Below are positions 27,540 through 36,362 of a stretch of DNA of 64,000 nucleotides, one piece after another (the first letter of the stretch is position 1; each line of letters opens with the position of its first letter). This DNA is from Enterococcus florum (GTDB lineage Bacteria; Bacillota; Bacilli; Lactobacillales; Enterococcaceae), in NCBI RefSeq assembly GCF_004309355.1, contig NZ_BJCC01000008.1:102877-166876 (forward strand). The letters are read 5' to 3'. The position numbers and the translations under genes are program-made. A model generated the notes under the pieces. That model searched no databases, was not told where the DNA came from, and saw only the letters and a program-made list of their open reading frames with translations.

Positions 27540-28784
27540 GTGGAAATTTTAAACTGGATCTTAGGATTAGGTGCGTCGGTGATGCTTCCGATTATTATGT
27601 TCTTCTTTGGGTTGATCATGGGAGCTGGCTTATCACGTTCTTTTAAATCGGCTATTACGATTGGAATTGGATTCACGGGAATCAACTTAGTCATTAATTT
27701 ATTAACATCCGAGTTGGGACCTGCTGCACAGGCAATGACTGAGCGCTTGGGATTGGACTTGAAGATCATCGATATTGGCTGGCCAGCGATGGCGTCTATT
27801 TCATGGGCGTGGGTTGCTTCAGCATTGGTTATTCCGATCGTTTTGGTGATCAATTTTATTATGCTGACATTGAAGCTGACGAAAACGATGAATGTCGATT
27901 TGTGGAATTATTGGCAATTTGCTTTTGTAGGAGCTGCGGTCACGGCGATTAATGGAAGTGTAATGTGGGGATTAGTCGCAGCCGGATTATCTTCTATCAT
28001 TGCTTTAGTGCTGGCTGATTATACGCAACCTTACATTGAAAAATTTTTCGGAATGCCGGGAATCTCACTGCCGCATTTGACGGCGTTGGGATTCATGCCG
28101 ATCATCATTCCTTTAAACTGGGTGTTGGATCGGATTCCGGGGATCAATAAACTTTATGCAGATCCTGAAACGATTCGTAAACGTTTCGGGGTATTTGGAG
28201 AACCTATGTCGATGGGGCTGATCATTGGTTTATTGCTGGGGATCTTTGGCGGTTTAGGGATCGAGAAGGTCTTGCAATTGGCGATCACAATGGCATCCGT
28301 TATGTATCTGATGCCGAAAATGGTTGCTATCTTGATGGAGGGATTGATTCCAATATCTGAAGCGGCTCGGGATTTCATGACGAAGCGCTTCGGCGACCGT
28401 CAGATTTTTATCGGTTTGGATGCAGCTGTATCTCTCGGGGAACCTTCTGTCATAGCTGTTGGCTTGCTGCTGGTACCAATCACGATTGGTTTGGCGTTCA
28501 TCGTTCCGGGCAATCGTATTCTGCCTTTTGCAGATTTAGCCGTGATTCCTTTCATTGTTTGTTTGATTACTGCGATGTCTAAAGGAAACGTCATTCGCTC
28601 GCTGATTACTGGAACAATCGTCATGACGCTGGTGTTATTGTTTGCCACCAATCTATCACCCGCTGAGACCATCATGGCAATGGATGCAGGTGTCCAAATT
28701 CCGGAAGGGGCAACACAGATTGCCAATTTGGACCGTGCGAATTTTATTACCTGGGCATTGGTTCGGATATTTTCATTATTTTAG
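27540..28784 (+). CDS. PTS EIIC, galactitol family
   Basis: A 414-residue permease starting at GTG 27540 (GGGGGAA upstream). It has about ten membrane segments and the GatC pattern (VMLPIIMFFFGLIMGAGLSR; LGEPSVIAVGLLLVPI). GatC-type transporters import polyols and some pentoses or deoxysugars with phosphorylation. The catabolic genes nearby (DeoC, a GatD-like dehydrogenase) point to a polyol or deoxysugar substrate, but the identity is open. Confidence 0.93.
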   Translation: MEILNWILGLGASVMLPIIMFFFGLIMGAGLSRSFKSAITIGIGFTGINLVINLLTSELGPAAQAMTERLGLDLKIIDIGWPAMASISWAWVASALVIPIVLVINFIMLTLKLTKTMNVDLWNYWQFAFVGAAVTAINGSVMWGLVAAGLSSIIALVLADYTQPYIEKFFGMPGISLPHLTALGFMPIIIPLNWVLDRIPGINKLYADPETIRKRFGVFGEPMSMGLIIGLLLGIFGGLGIEKVLQLAITMASVMYLMPKMVAILMEGLIPISEAARDFMTKRFGDRQIFIGLDAAVSLGEPSVIAVGLLLVPITIGLAFIVPGNRILPFADLAVIPFIVCLITAMSKGNVIRSLITGTIVMTLVLLFATNLSPAETIMAMDAGVQIPEGATQIANLDRANFITWALVRIFSLF

Positions 28785-28800
28785 GTAGAGGAGTATAGGA

Positions 28801-29265
28801 ATGGGCAAAAAATTATTTTATGAAGAGCTAGTTTTTCTGGATAAAAAATACCACGACCAAGCTGAGTTCTTTCGCTCTATTTGTGCAGATCTTCAGCAGT
28901 TAGGCTGGGTGAAGAGCTCTTTCTACCAAGCCATTACAGAACGAGAGGCGGCATTTTCGACGGGATTGGAAACACAGCCCTTTTCTGTAGCGATCCCGCA
29001 CACGGATGCCGAGCATGTCGAAAAGAATTTTATCGCATTTGTTAGAGTTGTTGAACCAATTTCCTTCGTACACATGGGAATACCCGATAAAATGGTTGAG
29101 GCACAAATGTTGTTTGTCTTGGGAATCGCTGACGCCTCTAATCAGGTAAAGATTCTCAGCAACATGATCGAGCTGCTATCAAATGAAGCGATGATGAAGC
29201 AATTGATCAGTGCACAAGATCCAGCAGACATCGTCCAGATCATGAATCAAGCAGTGAGTCTCTAA
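28801..29265 (+). CDS. PTS EIIA, fructose/galactitol type (EIIA-2)
   Basis: A 154-residue EIIA-2 domain with active-site His in FSVAIPHTDAEHV near residue 65. It passes phosphate from HPr to the EIIB encoded upstream. GGAG lies just before ATG 28801. No terminator is visible before the regulator gene. Confidence 0.92.
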   Translation: MGKKLFYEELVFLDKKYHDQAEFFRSICADLQQLGWVKSSFYQAITEREAAFSTGLETQPFSVAIPHTDAEHVEKNFIAFVRVVEPISFVHMGIPDKMVEAQMLFVLGIADASNQVKILSNMIELLSNEAMMKQLISAQDPADIVQIMNQAVSL

Positions 29266-29310
29266 TGAAAAGTCCGCTTGAAACCTTTAAGGGCAAAAGT
29301 GTTGTGTTTT

Positions 29311-29319
29311 TGTTATAAT
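29311..29319 (+). promoter_or_regulatory. Extended -10 promoter of the SorC-type gene
   Basis: TGTTATAAT is an extended -10 (TGnTATAAT) 42 bp before the regulator start; no clear -35 is present, and no copy of the two-part operator was seen here. Confidence 0.45.
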
Positions 29320-29360
29320 GTTTTGGGGGAATATTACATTAGTTTTGGAGAGAAAATATT

Positions 29361-30293
29361 ATGGATAACGAAAAAAGATTATTGATTGAGGTTAGCGATT
29401 ACTACTACCATGAAGGTAAAACGCAACAACAGATAGCCAATGAACTAGGGTTGTCACGCATGAAAATTTCTAGATTGCTGCAAAAGGCCAAGGACAAAGG
29501 CATCGTTAAAATATCGATCGATTATGGCGGCGTTTATTTAGAAGTTGAAAAACAGCTAAAAAGGAACTATTCGCTCGACAAAGTCATTGTTGTGCCAAAT
29601 ATCGAAAATAATCTGAAACGTGAGCTAGCCAATGCAGCAGCATTTTATCTAAATAATACGTTACACAAAGAGGATCTAGTTGCCGTTGGATGGGGGACAA
29701 CGATCCACGAGATTATTCAATACTGCGAGGGAGATTTCAAGAAACAAATTTCATTTTCTCCTATCATTGGCGGACATGGAAAAAGTCAGCTGAATCTTCA
29801 TGCGACCACTATCTGTTCTGATTTGGCGGCTGCTTTGAATGGTGAGGCCTATTCATTACTCGCTCCAGCTTTTGTAAATTCGAAGAAGGATAAAACCGCT
29901 TTAATGAAGGATACTTTTATCAACGAGGTTATTTCAAGGACAAAACAGGCAAATAAAGCGCTATTTAGTTTGGGTTCTCCTTCATTTGACCGCAGTACGA
30001 TCCATAAAGCTGGTTATTTCAGCGAGGATGAACTGAAGCGTATCAAGGCCAGTGGAACTGTCTGTGATTTAGTCTCAATTGCTTTTCTTAATGAAAAAGG
30101 GGAGACGATACTAGAAGAGATTACAGATCGCAGCATCGGGATCGATTGGAAAGATCTGAAAAGTATCCCTGAGAAAGTCTGTGTTGTTGGTGGCTTTGAA
30201 AAGCACAAGACAACTAAGATAGCGATTGAGGCGGGCTTTGTCGATGTGTTGATCACGGATATTGATACAGCAGAATTTTTATTACAAGGATAA
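29361..30293 (+). CDS. SorC/DeoR-type sugar-binding transcriptional regulator
   Basis: A 310-residue protein with an N-terminal HTH (GKTQQQIANELGLSRMKISRLL, residues 17-39) and a C-terminal SorC-type sugar-phosphate-binding domain (residues about 55-310, with VGWGTTIHEI and GHGKSQLN). Members of this family (SorC, DeoR of Bacillus, CggR) bind phosphorylated sugars and control neighbouring catabolic operons. It sits between two operons carrying the same operator motif, so it probably controls both. A terminator follows. Confidence 0.92.
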   Translation: MDNEKRLLIEVSDYYYHEGKTQQQIANELGLSRMKISRLLQKAKDKGIVKISIDYGGVYLEVEKQLKRNYSLDKVIVVPNIENNLKRELANAAAFYLNNTLHKEDLVAVGWGTTIHEIIQYCEGDFKKQISFSPIIGGHGKSQLNLHATTICSDLAAALNGEAYSLLAPAFVNSKKDKTALMKDTFINEVISRTKQANKALFSLGSPSFDRSTIHKAGYFSEDELKRIKASGTVCDLVSIAFLNEKGETILEEITDRSIGIDWKDLKSIPEKVCVVGGFEKHKTTKIAIEAGFVDVLITDIDTAEFLLQG

Positions 30294-30332
30294 AGGCTTG
30301 AGGTCGATGGTTCATCGATCTCGGGCTTTTTT
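30293..30332 (+). terminator. Intrinsic terminator of the SorC-type gene
   Basis: GAGGTCGATG pairs with CATCGATCTC around a GTT loop, extended by AAGGCT/GGGCTT, followed by six T. Confidence 0.85.
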
Positions 30333-30402
30333 GTGCGCTGATTAGAAAGAATTGGAACAATCGTTAAAATGAACGATATATGAGAAAAAGAACGAAGCGG
30401 TA

Positions 30403-30469
30403 TTGACAAGTCTTTTTGAAAGCGGTATTATGATTTTGAACAAAAGAACTTGTAATGAACAAATGAACA
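30403..30469 (+). promoter_or_regulatory. Promoter, cre site and two-part operator of the aldolase/dehydrogenase operon
   Basis: The -35 TTGACA (30403-30408), 17-bp spacer and -10 TATTAT (30426-30431) make a near-consensus promoter. TGAAAGCGGTATTA (30417-30430) matches cre at 13 of 14 positions and overlaps the -10. ATTTTGAACAA (30433-30443) and GAACAAATGAACA (30457-30469) follow, identical to the inverted copies at 27179-27207 but with 13 instead of 5 bases between them. Confidence 0.75.
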
Positions 30470-30491
30470 ACAATAACAAAGGAGGATATAG

Positions 30492-31385
30492 ATGGACTAT
30501 GTTGATTTAACTGACGAGGTCAAATTGTCTAGAGTTGTCTTGGGTTTTTGGCGGTATCTTGATTGGAAATTAAGCAAATCAGAGTGTATTGCCTTTATTG
30601 AACAGGTATTGGATCTGGGAATCACGACAATGGACCACGCGGATATCTATGGAGATTATACGGTAGAAGAGGCTTTTGGAGAGGTATTGGCAGGACGAAA
30701 TGATCTGAAGAAGCAGATGCAGGTAGTCACTAAATGTGGCATCGTTTATCCGTCTGCAGCGGCGAGAGTGAAATATTACAATACCTCGACCGAACACATT
30801 ATCCGGCAAGCCGAAAGTTCTTTGAAAAAGATGCAGATCGAAGCGATCGACGTGTTTTTGTTGCATCGTCCTGACTGGTTTGGCGATCCGGAAAATGTTG
30901 CTGAAGCTTTCTACCAGTTGAAGAAAGCTGGAAAGGTCAAATCATTCGGTGTTTCCAATTACTTGCCCCATGAATTTCGCATGCTGCAAAGTTATTGCGA
31001 GGAAAAATTGGTGACTAATCAAGTAGAGGCCTCTGTTTTATGTATGGATAATTTTGAAAACGGCACGATCAATTTGTGCCTTGAGAATCGAATTCATCCA
31101 ATGATCTGGTCTCCTTTGGCAGGGGGAAGGATATTTACCAGTGATCAAGCACATGTCAAAGCATTGAGAAAAGTGCTGACCGTTATTCAAGAGGAGGTTG
31201 GCGCACAATCGATCGATGAGATTGCTTTTGCTTGGCTGCTTTCGCATCCTGCAGGGATGATCCCGATCACAGGCTCCGGAGAGATCGACTTTGTCAAGAA
31301 ACCAGTTGAAGCCTTGAAGTACCCATTGACTCCTGAACAATGGTATATGATCTGGACTGCGGTCCATGGTGTAAAAGTTCCGTAA
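30492..31385 (+). CDS. Aldo/keto reductase (YdhF-like)
   Basis: A 297-residue (beta/alpha)8 AKR with the catalytic tetrad recognisable: Asp and Tyr in DHADIYGDYTVEEAFG, Lys in VVTKCGI, His in VFLLHRPDWFGDP. The C-terminal NADPH-binding part includes IPITGSGEIDFV. It resembles E. coli YdhF. In this operon it may reduce an aldehyde released by the aldolase encoded next, an inference from order only. GGAGG lies before ATG 30492. Confidence 0.92.
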   Translation: MDYVDLTDEVKLSRVVLGFWRYLDWKLSKSECIAFIEQVLDLGITTMDHADIYGDYTVEEAFGEVLAGRNDLKKQMQVVTKCGIVYPSAAARVKYYNTSTEHIIRQAESSLKKMQIEAIDVFLLHRPDWFGDPENVAEAFYQLKKAGKVKSFGVSNYLPHEFRMLQSYCEEKLVTNQVEASVLCMDNFENGTINLCLENRIHPMIWSPLAGGRIFTSDQAHVKALRKVLTVIQEEVGAQSIDEIAFAWLLSHPAGMIPITGSGEIDFVKKPVEALKYPLTPEQWYMIWTAVHGVKVP

Positions 31386-31421
31386 CAATGATTCATTCTA
31401 AAAACAAGGAGACTAACATTT

Positions 31422-32078
31422 ATGGAAATGACAAAAAAAGAATTTGTAAAATATGTAGATCATTCATTACTTAAACCCCATTTGACTAAAAAAGAAGTCA
31501 TCGAAGGATTAGAATATGCGAAGGAGATTGGTTGTGCCTCCGTCTGCATTAACCCGCACAATTTAAAACTTGCACAGGAGATTTTAGCAGGAACAAAAGT
31601 AAAGATTGGAACAGTGATCGGTTTCCCTTCTGGTGCACACACGACGTTTTCGAAAGTTGTTGAGACAAAGGACGCTTATAGTAACGGAGCAGTCGAAATG
31701 GACATGGTGATTGACATCGGTGCATTAAGAAACGGGGAGTATGAAAAAGTACAAAAAGATATTGAGGCGGTCGTTAATGCCAGTCCGGCTATCGTTAAAG
31801 TGATTCTTGAAGATGCTTATCTGACTAAAGAAGAAATCAAAAAAGGAGCTGAACTGGTGGAAGCGGCTGGAGCTGCCTACGTCAAGACCTCAACGGGGTT
31901 TGCTGCATCCGGCTCCACTGTCGAGGATCTAAAGATCATGCGGGAAGCTGTTTCTAAAAAAGTAAAGGTCAAAGCAGCAGGGGGACTGAACAATTTGCAG
32001 GATTGTTTAGCAGCAATCGAAGCAGGAGCTGACCGAGTCGGTATTAGTAAGACGAAAGCGATTTTAGCAGAGTTTTAG
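31422..32078 (+). CDS. deoC: Deoxyribose-phosphate aldolase
   Basis: A 218-residue DeoC: Schiff-base Lys in AAYVKTSTGF near residue 152 and the second catalytic Lys in VKAAGG near residue 183, with MVIDIGALRNGEY also conserved. It cleaves 2-deoxyribose-5-phosphate to glyceraldehyde-3-phosphate and acetaldehyde in the cytoplasm. No other nucleoside-salvage genes (deoD, pdp, cdd) are nearby. Its place among PTS and dehydrogenase genes suggests use in sugar or polyol catabolism rather than nucleoside salvage. Confidence 0.95.
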   Translation: MEMTKKEFVKYVDHSLLKPHLTKKEVIEGLEYAKEIGCASVCINPHNLKLAQEILAGTKVKIGTVIGFPSGAHTTFSKVVETKDAYSNGAVEMDMVIDIGALRNGEYEKVQKDIEAVVNASPAIVKVILEDAYLTKEEIKKGAELVEAAGAAYVKTSTGFAASGSTVEDLKIMREAVSKKVKVKAAGGLNNLQDCLAAIEAGADRVGISKTKAILAEF

Positions 32079-32089
32079 AAGGGGGGATA

Positions 32090-32118
32090 GGGGAAATCAT
32101 GGTGATTTCCCCTCTTTT
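32090..32118 (+). terminator. Internal hairpin between deoC and the HAD gene
   Basis: GGGGAAATCA (32090-32099) pairs perfectly with TGATTTCCCC (32103-32112), followed by TCTTTT. It may reduce expression of the two downstream genes relative to deoC. Confidence 0.7.
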
Positions 32119-32173
32119 GCCAGACAGAGAGTGGGTACACGTTGAATGTGAACAACACTGCGAGGTGGAGCCA

Positions 32174-32812
32174 ATGAAATTTATAGATAATTATGACCTG
32201 TTCATTTTTGATTTTGATGGGACGATCGCGAATACATTACCATTGTATTTTGAAAGCTTTCGCAAAGTTCTTGCATCCTTTAATCAGAAGGAATTTGACG
32301 ATCAGGAAATCGAATCGTGGTTCGGTCCGAATGAATTGGGAATACTAAAGCAGCGGCTGAAAGACCAAAACGATCTTCCAAAAGCTGAAAAAATGCTCTA
32401 TTCGGTTTATCAAGAGGACCATGAAACCTTAGTCAAAACAGACAAAAATATTCTAATCATGTTAAATCGACTCAAAAAGTACAAAAAACAAATCGCCATG
32501 GTTACCGGAAAATGCCAAAGAACGTATGAGTATTCAGCTCGTGCATTGAATTTGGAGGAAACCTTTCAATATGAGATCACTGGAGATGATGTGAAGAATC
32601 CTAAGCCAAACAGTGAGGGATTGGAAAAAGTCATTGCTTATTTTCAGATCGATTTAAAACGAGTCCTTTATGTTGGAGATTCAGATATGGACATTTTAGC
32701 CGCCGAACATGCGGCGATCGACTCAGTAGGAGTGACTTGGTTTAACCCTCACAAAGCGTTCAAAAATACCCCAACTTATCTGAGTACATCACCGTTGGAT
32801 CTGATCAATTAA
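32174..32812 (+). CDS. HAD-superfamily phosphatase
   Basis: I choose ATG 32174 (MKFIDNYDLFIFDFDGTIAN) with GGTGGAG upstream; the longer frame starts inside the hairpin. A 212-residue protein with HAD motifs DFDGT (I), the Thr/Ser of MVTGK (II), Lys and DD-like VLYVGDSDMDI (III/IV), and an alpha-helical cap, as in the phosphoglycolate phosphatase group. In the operon it may dephosphorylate a pathway intermediate or a dead-end sugar phosphate. Confidence 0.88.
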   Translation: MKFIDNYDLFIFDFDGTIANTLPLYFESFRKVLASFNQKEFDDQEIESWFGPNELGILKQRLKDQNDLPKAEKMLYSVYQEDHETLVKTDKNILIMLNRLKKYKKQIAMVTGKCQRTYEYSARALNLEETFQYEITGDDVKNPKPNSEGLEKVIAYFQIDLKRVLYVGDSDMDILAAEHAAIDSVGVTWFNPHKAFKNTPTYLSTSPLDLIN

Positions 32813-32823
32813 GGAGAAATACA

Positions 32824-33888
32824 ATGAATGCGCTTAAATTATATGCCAAAAGAGACCTTCGATTTGAAGAACAACCGTATCCTAAAATCGAAAAAGGGAC
32901 CGATGTTATCATTCAAATCAAAGCTGCCGGCATTTGCGGATCAGACATCTCTCGTTACAAAAAGCAAGGGCCCTATGTCCCAGGGATGGTGTGGGGACAT
33001 GAATTTTCAGGAATAGTGGTGGAAACCGGCAGTCAAGTTAAGGAAGTCACAGTTGGTTCCCGTATTTCTGGAGTTCCTACACTTACTTGCGAAGATCAGT
33101 CGATCAACCTTTGTCGCTACTGCCGGAAAGGAGAATATGCGCGTTGTGAACAGTTGACGGTAGTGGGGGCTTACTATCCTGGCGGATTCGCAGAATACAT
33201 TAAACTGCCTGAAAAAAATTGCGTACTTTTGCCGGATTCGGTGGATCTCGAGACAGCAGCAATGTTGGAGCCTGCTGCGGTCGTGCAGCATGGATTATTC
33301 CATACGAATTTAACAATAGGCGACACGGTCGTAGTAGTAGGGTGTGGAACTATTGGATTGTTGGCGATTCAACTCTCTGTTATTTATGGAGCGCGAAGGG
33401 TCATCGCTGTGGACATTTCTGAAACATCGCTACATCGTGCTCAGGCCAACGGAGCCACAGTATTGATTAATGGAAGAACGGAGAATATCTTGCAAAGAAT
33501 CATTGAGCTTACAGAAGGCGATATGGGCGATGTTGTCGTAGAAGCAGCGGGATCGATTGATTCTTCTGCGCAGGTTTTTGCTTATGCGAAAAAGGGAGGC
33601 GGAGTCGTTTTCTTAGGGATTCCCTATAGCGATATCCAAATCGAGCGATTCTATTTTGAGAAAATCGTCCGAAATGAATTAACGATCTGGGGCTCTTGGA
33701 ATTCTGTTTCTGCTCCATTTCCTGGGAAAGAATGGGAGACGATCATCCATTTAATCGAAAAAAAGAAACTGCAACCGGAACGATTGATCACCCATCGGAT
33801 AAAGCTGCAGGAAGGACCGAAAATTTTTGAAGAGCTGATGAAGGAAGAAACTTCTGACTCCTTTGGGAAGATTCTTTTTGTACCATGA
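32824..33888 (+). CDS. Zinc-dependent polyol (galactitol-1-phosphate-type) dehydrogenase
   Basis: A 354-residue medium-chain dehydrogenase. Catalytic Zn ligands appear in GICGSD and GHEFSG, the structural Zn cysteines in CRYCRKGEYARC, and the NAD site in VVVVGCGTIGLLAIQ. Closest in style to GatD and sorbitol dehydrogenases, which oxidise a polyol or polyol-phosphate at a secondary hydroxyl. With the Gat-type PTS this suggests oxidation of an imported polyol-phosphate. Last gene of the operon. Confidence 0.9.
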   Translation: MNALKLYAKRDLRFEEQPYPKIEKGTDVIIQIKAAGICGSDISRYKKQGPYVPGMVWGHEFSGIVVETGSQVKEVTVGSRISGVPTLTCEDQSINLCRYCRKGEYARCEQLTVVGAYYPGGFAEYIKLPEKNCVLLPDSVDLETAAMLEPAAVVQHGLFHTNLTIGDTVVVVGCGTIGLLAIQLSVIYGARRVIAVDISETSLHRAQANGATVLINGRTENILQRIIELTEGDMGDVVVEAAGSIDSSAQVFAYAKKGGGVVFLGIPYSDIQIERFYFEKIVRNELTIWGSWNSVSAPFPGKEWETIIHLIEKKKLQPERLITHRIKLQEGPKIFEELMKEETSDSFGKILFVP

Positions 33889-33920
33889 GTGATAGGAGTA
33901 AAATAAATAGGTAATATCAA

Positions 33921-33970
33921 ATCCGTATTGCAAGATTACTCTACGTAATCTTGTAATACGGATTATTTTT
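33921..33970 (+). terminator. Strong intrinsic terminator of the deoC operon
   Basis: ATCCGTATTGCAAGATTAC (33921-33939) pairs with GTAATCTTGTAATACGGAT (33945-33963) with one mismatch and is followed by TATTTTTT. Confidence 0.92.
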
Positions 33971-34014
33971 TCTTGCTATGATGAAATTGCCGTAATAATT
34001 TTCGTATCCATTTA

Positions 34015-34218
34015 CTAATTTTTAGGAGGACTTTCTTTCGCTGGGTATTTGTCATTTTTTGGATCAAAGCCATATTGAGTGAGTTGAAAATCTGCGTGAA
34101 TCATTTTTGTAAAGCGACAAATACCATCTTTTGGAAAGATGGTCAAAGGAGTTAAAATATGTACTAGATCGTAGGTGTCTTGTGAAGAAATATTGAATCC
34201 ACATGACTTAGGCTCCAA
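34015..34218 (-). other. Possible gene fragment in a 430-bp gap
   Basis: A minus-strand frame of 67 codons (SCGFNISSQDTYDLVHILTP onward, ending KESPPKN) reads like coding sequence, but its only start is a TTG without a ribosome binding site. An in-frame stop lies just upstream. I treat it as a likely C-terminal remnant of unknown family. The rest of 33971-34400 shows nothing else. Confidence 0.3.
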
Positions 34219-34400
34219 CTCTATTTTCTGCCGTTCTCATCCTCAGAGGTAGAAGAAGGGCTGGCCGTTTCTGTAACTTGAAAGCTTTATGAGAGGAACT
34301 TTATGCGAAGTGGCGTTCCATTCAAACGATCATGAATTGTCTCGACCTTTCGTGTTTTTTAGTGTAGCATGATTGAGTAGTTCAAAAAGGAGAGGACACG

Positions 34401-35108
34401 ATGGCGGCAATTATCTTTGATGTGGATGACACCTTGTATGACCAATTAACCCCATTTCAGCTGGCTTTTACTATGAATTTTCCGAATACTGAAATTCCGG
34501 TAGAACAGCTTTTCAAGTACAGTCGGATCTATAGCGATGAAGTTTTTGAACTGTCAGAAAACGGGTCAATCAGCAAGCTGGACATGCAGATTTATCGTAT
34601 CAGAAAGGCCTTGGCCCATTACGATATTCAGATAACAGATGAGCAGGGCGCAAAATTTCAGGCAAACTATCAGTATTACCAAAGTCAGATCCAGCTAGAC
34701 CCAGCCATGCAGGAAGCGCTAGACCTGTGTGTGGCGCATCATTTTCCCATTGGGATCATCACCAATGGGCCAGCCGAACACCAGAAAAAGAAAATCAAGC
34801 AGCTGGGCCTGAACCGCTGGGTGCCAACAGAACAAATGCTGGTCTCAGGCGAGTGGGGCGTTGCCAAACCGGATATTCGTATTTTCGAGTTGGCTGAAGC
34901 AGTGATGGATCTGAAGAAAGAAACCACCTATTATGTAGGCGATTCCTATGAAAATGATGTGGTTGGTGCAAAGAACGCTGGTTGGAAGGCCGTTTGGATC
35001 AATCGACGGAATCATGCGGAGTCTTCAGAGATCAAAGCGGATATTCTGATTGATCAAGAAACCACCATTAAAAATTTTCTTCTGTCGCTTGTGTTGACGG
35101 GAGCGTAA
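34401..35108 (+). CDS. HAD-family pyrimidine nucleotidase-like protein (YjjG-like)
   Basis: ATG 34401 follows AAAGGAGAGG. A 235-residue HAD hydrolase with DVDDTLYD (motif I), IITNGP (II), GVAKPDIRIF (III, Lys) and YYVGDSYENDVVGA (IV), plus an all-helical cap. This pattern fits YjjG/YfnB nucleotidases, which dephosphorylate non-canonical nucleoside monophosphates. It appears to be transcribed alone. Confidence 0.88.
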   Translation: MAAIIFDVDDTLYDQLTPFQLAFTMNFPNTEIPVEQLFKYSRIYSDEVFELSENGSISKLDMQIYRIRKALAHYDIQITDEQGAKFQANYQYYQSQIQLDPAMQEALDLCVAHHFPIGIITNGPAEHQKKKIKQLGLNRWVPTEQMLVSGEWGVAKPDIRIFELAEAVMDLKKETTYYVGDSYENDVVGAKNAGWKAVWINRRNHAESSEIKADILIDQETTIKNFLLSLVLTGA

Positions 35109-35597
35109 ACTATGTAAAGACTGATGAATGTATGAGTGCCGTTGGAATTCATCGGTTTTTGCTTTTTTGGAAAGGATCAAACTTTGCAAGGAAATGTGAT
35201 GTTCACCAATTGTGACCCAGCCTATACTTTCAGTATGATAAGAATCTGTTATCAAAAAAAGGAAGTGAAGAGGGATTTAAGCTGGAATAATGATGGATCA
35301 AAGCAGCCGTTGAGAGGCTATTCGGTTTACAGGCAACAGGTGAAAACGCAACTCTTCTTGAAATCGGCCAATGTCCAAAACTGTGTGCAAGCAATCTTAG
35401 AGTTGTCACAAGATATTGCTAGTCGAAACTAGGTAAATGCAGACGATTTGGGCGGCTACGTAAATGGAGGAAAGGCTGGTTGATGGAAATTAAGAGTAAC
35501 GTAACTTGTTAAATTGGACATGAGTGTTCAGTTTAACAGTTTTTTTTGGTCCAAAATACCGATCAAGCTCATGTCGAACCTGACCGGTAACATTTTT
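35109..35597 (+). other. Intergenic region with terminator-like hairpin
   Basis: No gene is convincing; a 98-codon frame (35136-35432) lacks a ribosome binding site and family-like sequence. GTTAAATTG (35508-35516) pairs with CAGTTTAAC (35529-35537), followed by eight T (35540-35547), an intrinsic terminator facing rightward. Confidence 0.5.
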
Positions 35598-36362
35598 TTA
35601 AGAGAGAGGGGTATCGTGGCGTTTTTGCTGGTTTCGGAATTTTAACGGACTGATATGTACATACTTTTTAAAGGTCTTGCAATAATATGAGGAGTCCGTA
35701 AATCCAGAACTGCTGGCTATTGCATAAATGGGAAGATCTGTATCAATTAGTAAATCCTTGGATTTTTCTAAACGATACAGTAGCAAGAACTCACTAAAGC
35801 TAATGTTCATTTCTTTTTTGAATAGTCGGCTGAAATACTGCGCGTTCAAATAAAGCGTTTTGGCTAGTTCGCTGACTTGAATGTTTTCCAGATAATGCTT
35901 CTCAATATAAAGCAAAGCTTGCTGAATAAATTCATTCTGGGTAATCTGAGAGGTTTCCGGCATAAAGGTGGTATGGCCTTGATTGGTTTGAAAATTAAGC
36001 AAGATTCGATCGATGGCGTCGGTCAGCTTTTTCGTCCGAATCGGCTTAACTAGGTATTCTACGACTCGACAATTAATCGCCTCTTGAGCATGCTGAAAAT
36101 CAGAATAGGCAGTCAAAATGATCGTTTGAACATCTGGTAAAAATTCCAGAATTTTGCGTTGGGCAGACAGGCCATCCAGTTCGGGAATACCAATATCCAT
36201 TAGAATGATATCGGGCTTAAAAATTTTGGCCTTTCGAATGGCTTCTTTTCCACTTGAGGCGATACCAACAATGCTAATGTTCGTATAAGTCTCAGTAATG
36301 ATGGTTTCTAATGCTTCTTTTTCAAAATTTTCATCTTCAACAATGAGCAATTTATACTTCAT
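35598..36362 (-). CDS. AraC-type response regulator of the microcompartment locus
   Basis: A 254-residue protein: REC domain (residues 1-120, phosphoacceptor Asp in IILMDIGIPELDG, switch Lys in YLVKPIR) and a C-terminal AraC DNA-binding domain (residues about 150-245, two HTHs: IQVSELAKTLYLNAQYFSRLF and IYAIASSSGFTDSSYYCKTF). Its ATG follows the kinase stop directly (TAAATG), so they are co-translated. Divergence from the BMC operon makes it the likely activator of that operon. Confidence 0.93.
   Translation of the reverse strand: MKYKLLIVEDENFEKEALETIITETYTNISIVGIASSGKEAIRKAKIFKPDIILMDIGIPELDGLSAQRKILEFLPDVQTIILTAYSDFQHAQEAINCRVVEYLVKPIRTKKLTDAIDRILLNFQTNQGHTTFMPETSQITQNEFIQQALLYIEKHYLENIQVSELAKTLYLNAQYFSRLFKKEMNISFSEFLLLYRLEKSKDLLIDTDLPIYAIASSSGFTDSSYYCKTFKKYVHISPLKFRNQQKRHDTPLS

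Noticed and set aside
35136..35432. 98-codon + strand frame after the YjjG-like gene
   Set aside because: No ribosome binding site, unusual composition and no family resemblance.
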